A DNA stretch of 7,294 nt from Prevotellaceae bacterium (lineage in GTDB: Bacteria; Bacteroidota; Bacteroidia; Bacteroidales; UBA932), in NCBI GenBank assembly GCA_031259805.1, contig JAIRKX010000173.1, forward strand, positions 1-7,294, given 5' to 3'. Position 1 is the stretch's first letter. The number at the start of each line of letters is the position of its first letter. Positions 6,892-7,294 of the stretch are shown here, piece by piece. Made by a program: the position numbers and the translations under genes. The notes beneath the pieces were generated by a model, which had not been told where the DNA came from, did not search any database, and saw only the letters and a list, made by a program, of their open reading frames with translations.

Positions 6892-7114
6892 ATGAATAAA
6901 AACAAACAAACAAAAAATGATTATTAACCTATCAACTTTTTTCAGGAGCTAAAAAATGACGCCGTTATGCGCGGGTATAGAAAACTTCGGCGGCGAACGT
7001 TGCCGTTCCGCCGGAATCATTAAAGATGGCCCTCTTTATCAAGAGAGCCGGCGCTCAGTGCTGCTGTGGGGGAGATTCATAGTGAATTTAAGGTTCATAA
7101 TCAATATAAGTTAA
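6892..7114 (+). other. Small interrupted reading frame / 52-codon ORF of unknown nature
   Basis: Two overlapping readings exist. In one frame, an ATG at 6892 (MNKNKQTKNDY) hits TAA at 6925, then continues with NFFQELKNDAVMRGYRKL to a second TAA (7021), then a further open stretch containing ALSAAVGEIHSEF to about 7117; this looks like a gene with two in-frame stops. In another frame, an ATG at 6956 with AGGAG at 6944-6948 gives an intact 52-residue ORF ending at 7114. I recognise neither product. The segment also holds strong palindromes, which argues that at least part of it is not simply coding. Confidence 0.25.
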
Positions 7115-7133
7115 AATAATTAGTATAAACGTA
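6986..7133 (-). ncRNA. Candidate structured RNA on the minus strand
   Basis: Two hairpins lie close together. The first (7049-7028 on the minus strand) has nine pairs, including one U-G wobble, and a GAUA loop; on the plus strand the wobble becomes a C-A mismatch. The second (7016-6986) has a CGGCGG/CCGCCG stem, a 2-nt bulge, an AACG/CGUU stem and a GCAA tetraloop, which is of GNRA type only on the minus strand. Both favour the minus strand as the RNA. A possible promoter lies just upstream at 7158-7126. No known RNA family was recognised, and no clear terminator follows; a T-run (6956-6951) is preceded only by a weak stem. It could also be a palindromic remnant of a mobile element. Confidence 0.3.
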
Positions 7134-7158
7134 ATCTTTTTTTTTGATGCTGTGCAAA
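7119..7158 (-). promoter_or_regulatory. Candidate minus-strand promoter
   Basis: On the minus strand, TTTG (7158-7155) is followed after 21 bp by TACGTTTA (7133-7126), close to the Bacteroidetes pair TTTG / TAnnTTTG. It lacks only the final G of the -7 box. Transcription would start near 7120 and run leftward into the hairpin segment, not into a recognised gene. Confidence 0.35.
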
Positions 7159-7175
7159 CGATTCTTAACAGGGTG

Positions 7176-7235
7176 CAGGGCTGACGCATCTAATACACAT
7201 GTGATGATGTAATGATGAGGTGATTCATTGCTCCG
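7176..7235 (-). repeat. 60-bp dispersed repeat, right (inverted) copy
   Basis: This is the reverse complement of 281-340 with two mismatches, running from CAGGGCTGAC to CATTGCTCCG. The flanks on both sides are unrelated to those of the left copy, and I see no matching target-site duplication around the pair. Confidence 0.9.
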
Positions 7236-7294
7236 CTCCGCTCGGAATGACGGGGTGAAATGCGCTACGCGCGGTGAAGAGGTGAAAAGGTGAA
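7236..7294. repeat. Repeat-like sequence with GGTGAA units and a TAC-loop palindrome
   Basis: The window end holds four GGTGAA units at irregular spacing (7255, 7274, 7281, 7289) and a perfect small palindrome GCGC-TAC-GCGC (7262-7272). The palindrome uses the same TAC loop as the left-side palindromes at 110-124 and 220-234. No gene is visible. Confidence 0.55.

Noticed and set aside
281..7235. The inverted 60-bp repeats as ends of a 7-kb transposon
   Set aside because: The interior holds core ribosomal genes and no intact transposase, and the outer flanks show no target-site duplication. Two members of a dispersed repeat family explain it better.

Overview
The window comes from a bacterium of the Bacteroidetes, most likely the order Bacteroidales. 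Three things point there: a TAnnTTTG-type -7 promoter box upstream of rpsF, A-rich leaders that mostly lack a Shine-Dalgarno sequence, and a glycogen gene trio (GH133-type debranching enzyme, GT4/GT5-like glycosyltransferase, GH57 amylase) of the kind typical for that order. This is inference from content; nothing in the window fixes genus or species.

Layout. Positions 1-340 are a non-coding mosaic of short repeats: 7-bp and 9-bp tandem repeats, several small palindromes with a C-rich/G-rich stem, and one copy of a 60-bp repeat. Positions 401-1574 hold the plus-strand ribosomal protein operon rpsF-rpsR-rplI (S6, S18, L9) with its promoter, closed by a strong intrinsic terminator at 1612-1649. 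From 6322 back to 1734 the minus strand holds a three-gene alpha-glucan operon, transcribed as debranching enzyme, glycosyltransferase, GH57 amylase, with an ATGA overlap between the first two genes and a 24-bp gap between the last two. The two operons converge on the terminator. Positions 6323-7175 contain no intact recognisable gene. They hold a broken IS3-type transposase remnant (about 6542-6852) and a compact palindrome-rich segment (6892-7133). At 7176-7235 lies a second, inverted copy of the 60-bp repeat, followed by more repeat-like sequence to the end.

How the genes work together. The ribosomal genes are ordinary core genes. The other three fit intracellular storage glucan metabolism: the glycosyltransferase would extend (or transfer to) the alpha-glucan, the debranching enzyme would remove alpha-1,6 branches, and the GH57 enzyme would cut or rearrange alpha-1,4 chains. 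None has a signal peptide, so all three should act in the cytoplasm.

Unusual points. The 60-bp repeats flank nearly the whole window in inverted orientation (2 mismatches). The GH57 enzyme ends in a lysine/alanine/proline-rich, histone-H1-like tail that contains a duplicated 17-residue unit. The 6986-7049 segment has two hairpins whose base pairing and a GNRA-type tetraloop favour the minus strand, behind a possible minus-strand promoter. I see no clear previously undescribed multi-gene system; the structured segment and the basic tail are the best leads.
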